Shown: one piece after another, positions 6,020-6,408 of the stretch
How the letters are laid out: each line of letters opens with the position of its first letter
Position numbering within the stretch: position 1 is the first letter of the stretch
DNA from: Candidatus Glassiibacteriota bacterium
GTDB lineage: Bacteria; Gemmatimonadota; Glassbacteria; GWA2-58-10
Assembly (NCBI GenBank): GCA_016934095.1
Contig: JAFGTO010000191.1
Coordinates: 1-6,408, forward strand
Length of the DNA: 6,408 nt
Direction: 5' to 3'
Program-made: the position numbers and the translations under genes
Notes under the pieces: generated by a model
Seen by the model: only the letters and a program-made list of their open reading frames with translations
Databases searched by the model: none
Told to the model about the DNA's origin: nothing

Positions 6020-6302
6020 ATGAGTTATGCAGCAGCAGGAGCCGCCAGCGGCGCCGCACATGCGATTGCCGAGGCGATCAAGGCGTCCGGGGCGATCGTA
6101 ACGGTCGACCCGGAGGAGTTCAACAAGATACTGGCCAAAGCCCAGAGCCCGCTGGTGGTCGCGGCCAAGGGCGGGTTCTTCAAAACATCGTACCAGTACA
6201 GGCTACAAGGGGCTGGTTTTTTACACCAAGTCTCCCACCGCCCTGCACCTCGGCGGCGAGGTCGAGGTAGTCCCGGCTAAGAGCATCTGGATCCCCGCCT
6301 GA
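6020..6302 (+). pseudogene. Small conserved-type protein, broken by a frameshift near 6200
   Basis: From the ATG at 6020 the frame gives MSYAAAGAASGAAHAIAEAI, then ASGAIVTVDPEEF and SPLVVAAKGGFFKTSYQY to residue 60. It then turns into an Arg/Pro-rich run (RPAPRRRGRGSPG) and stops at 6278-6280. The +1 frame starting at 6204 reads YKGLVFYTKSPTALHLGG, EVEVVPAKSIWIPA and a TGA at 6300-6302, and looks like the natural C-terminus. Only four bases (AGGC, 6200-6203) separate the last good codon of one frame from the first of the other. From memory, small uncharacterised bacterial proteins of about 90 aa have YQYLT-S/G-YKGL at this point, which would need nine bases; a loss of five bases explains the break. 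The intact protein would be about 95 aa: a small-residue-rich helix followed by a compact beta-rich part. Without the repair the product is 86 aa, ending at 6280. Function unknown; probably cotranscribed with the two genes before it. Confidence 0.7.
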
Positions 6303-6408
6303 AAGTAAGTTTCCCGCCCCCTAAAAGCGTGTTGAAGAATAAATATTAGCCGTCGTAGACAAATAGATTTTTCAGACGGGGCAGAAATTTTCAAAATATA
6401 TAGGATAG
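6303..6408. other. AT-rich intergenic sequence at the window end
   Basis: About 105 bp after the last stop, clearly richer in A and T than the rest of the window, especially from 6335 on. It contains a weak inverted repeat (GCCGTC at 6348-6353 against GACGGG at 6375-6380, five pairs, long loop) and AT-rich hexamers near 6395-6406. This would fit an upstream regulatory region of a gene beyond the window, but no promoter or terminator can be called. Confidence 0.4.

Overview
The window looks like chromosomal DNA of a GC-rich diderm (Gram-negative type) bacterium. The outer-membrane beta-barrel patatin, the signal peptides and the ECF sigma factor all fit that. Nothing seen fixes the phylum; an uncultured, environmental lineage is a guess. 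I see no rRNA, tRNA, CRISPR array, insertion sequence or integrase.

Layout, left to right. (1) 1-75 is the 3' tail of an unidentified plus-strand gene. (2) A convergent minus-strand gene (91-1266) encodes a secreted DUF2961 / glycoside hydrolase family 172 protein. (3) A 350-bp divergent intergenic region (1267-1616) holds a candidate minus-strand promoter with a perfect palindrome in its spacer, a GC-rich inverted repeat, and a 38-codon ORF that abuts the next gene. (4) The plus-strand block 1617-4879 carries an ECF sigma factor, a two-TM protein in the usual anti-sigma position, a strong intergenic hairpin, and a 737-aa patatin-like phospholipase fused to a POTRA-like segment and an outer-membrane barrel (type Vd secretion architecture, PlpD/FplA-like). 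(5) A second plus-strand block, 4992-6302, carries a zinc-ribbon/PspC membrane protein with a long acidic, proline-rich tail, an 87-aa hydrophobic protein, and a small conserved-looking protein whose frame is broken near 6200. (6) The last ~105 bp is AT-rich, with no gene seen.

How the genes may work together (inference): the sigma factor and membrane partner would form an envelope-signal switch, and the patatin autotransporter just downstream is a plausible target. The PspC-like protein of the second block also belongs to a family linked to membrane stress, so the plus-strand half may be an envelope-stress neighbourhood. The GH172 gene is divergent and probably belongs to a separate carbohydrate-use context.

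The points most worth a second look are the frameshift in the last gene, a lipobox in the signal peptide of the type Vd protein, the non-canonical presumed anti-sigma factor, and the sigma gene start, which lacks a Shine-Dalgarno and directly follows the stop of a small in-frame ORF.
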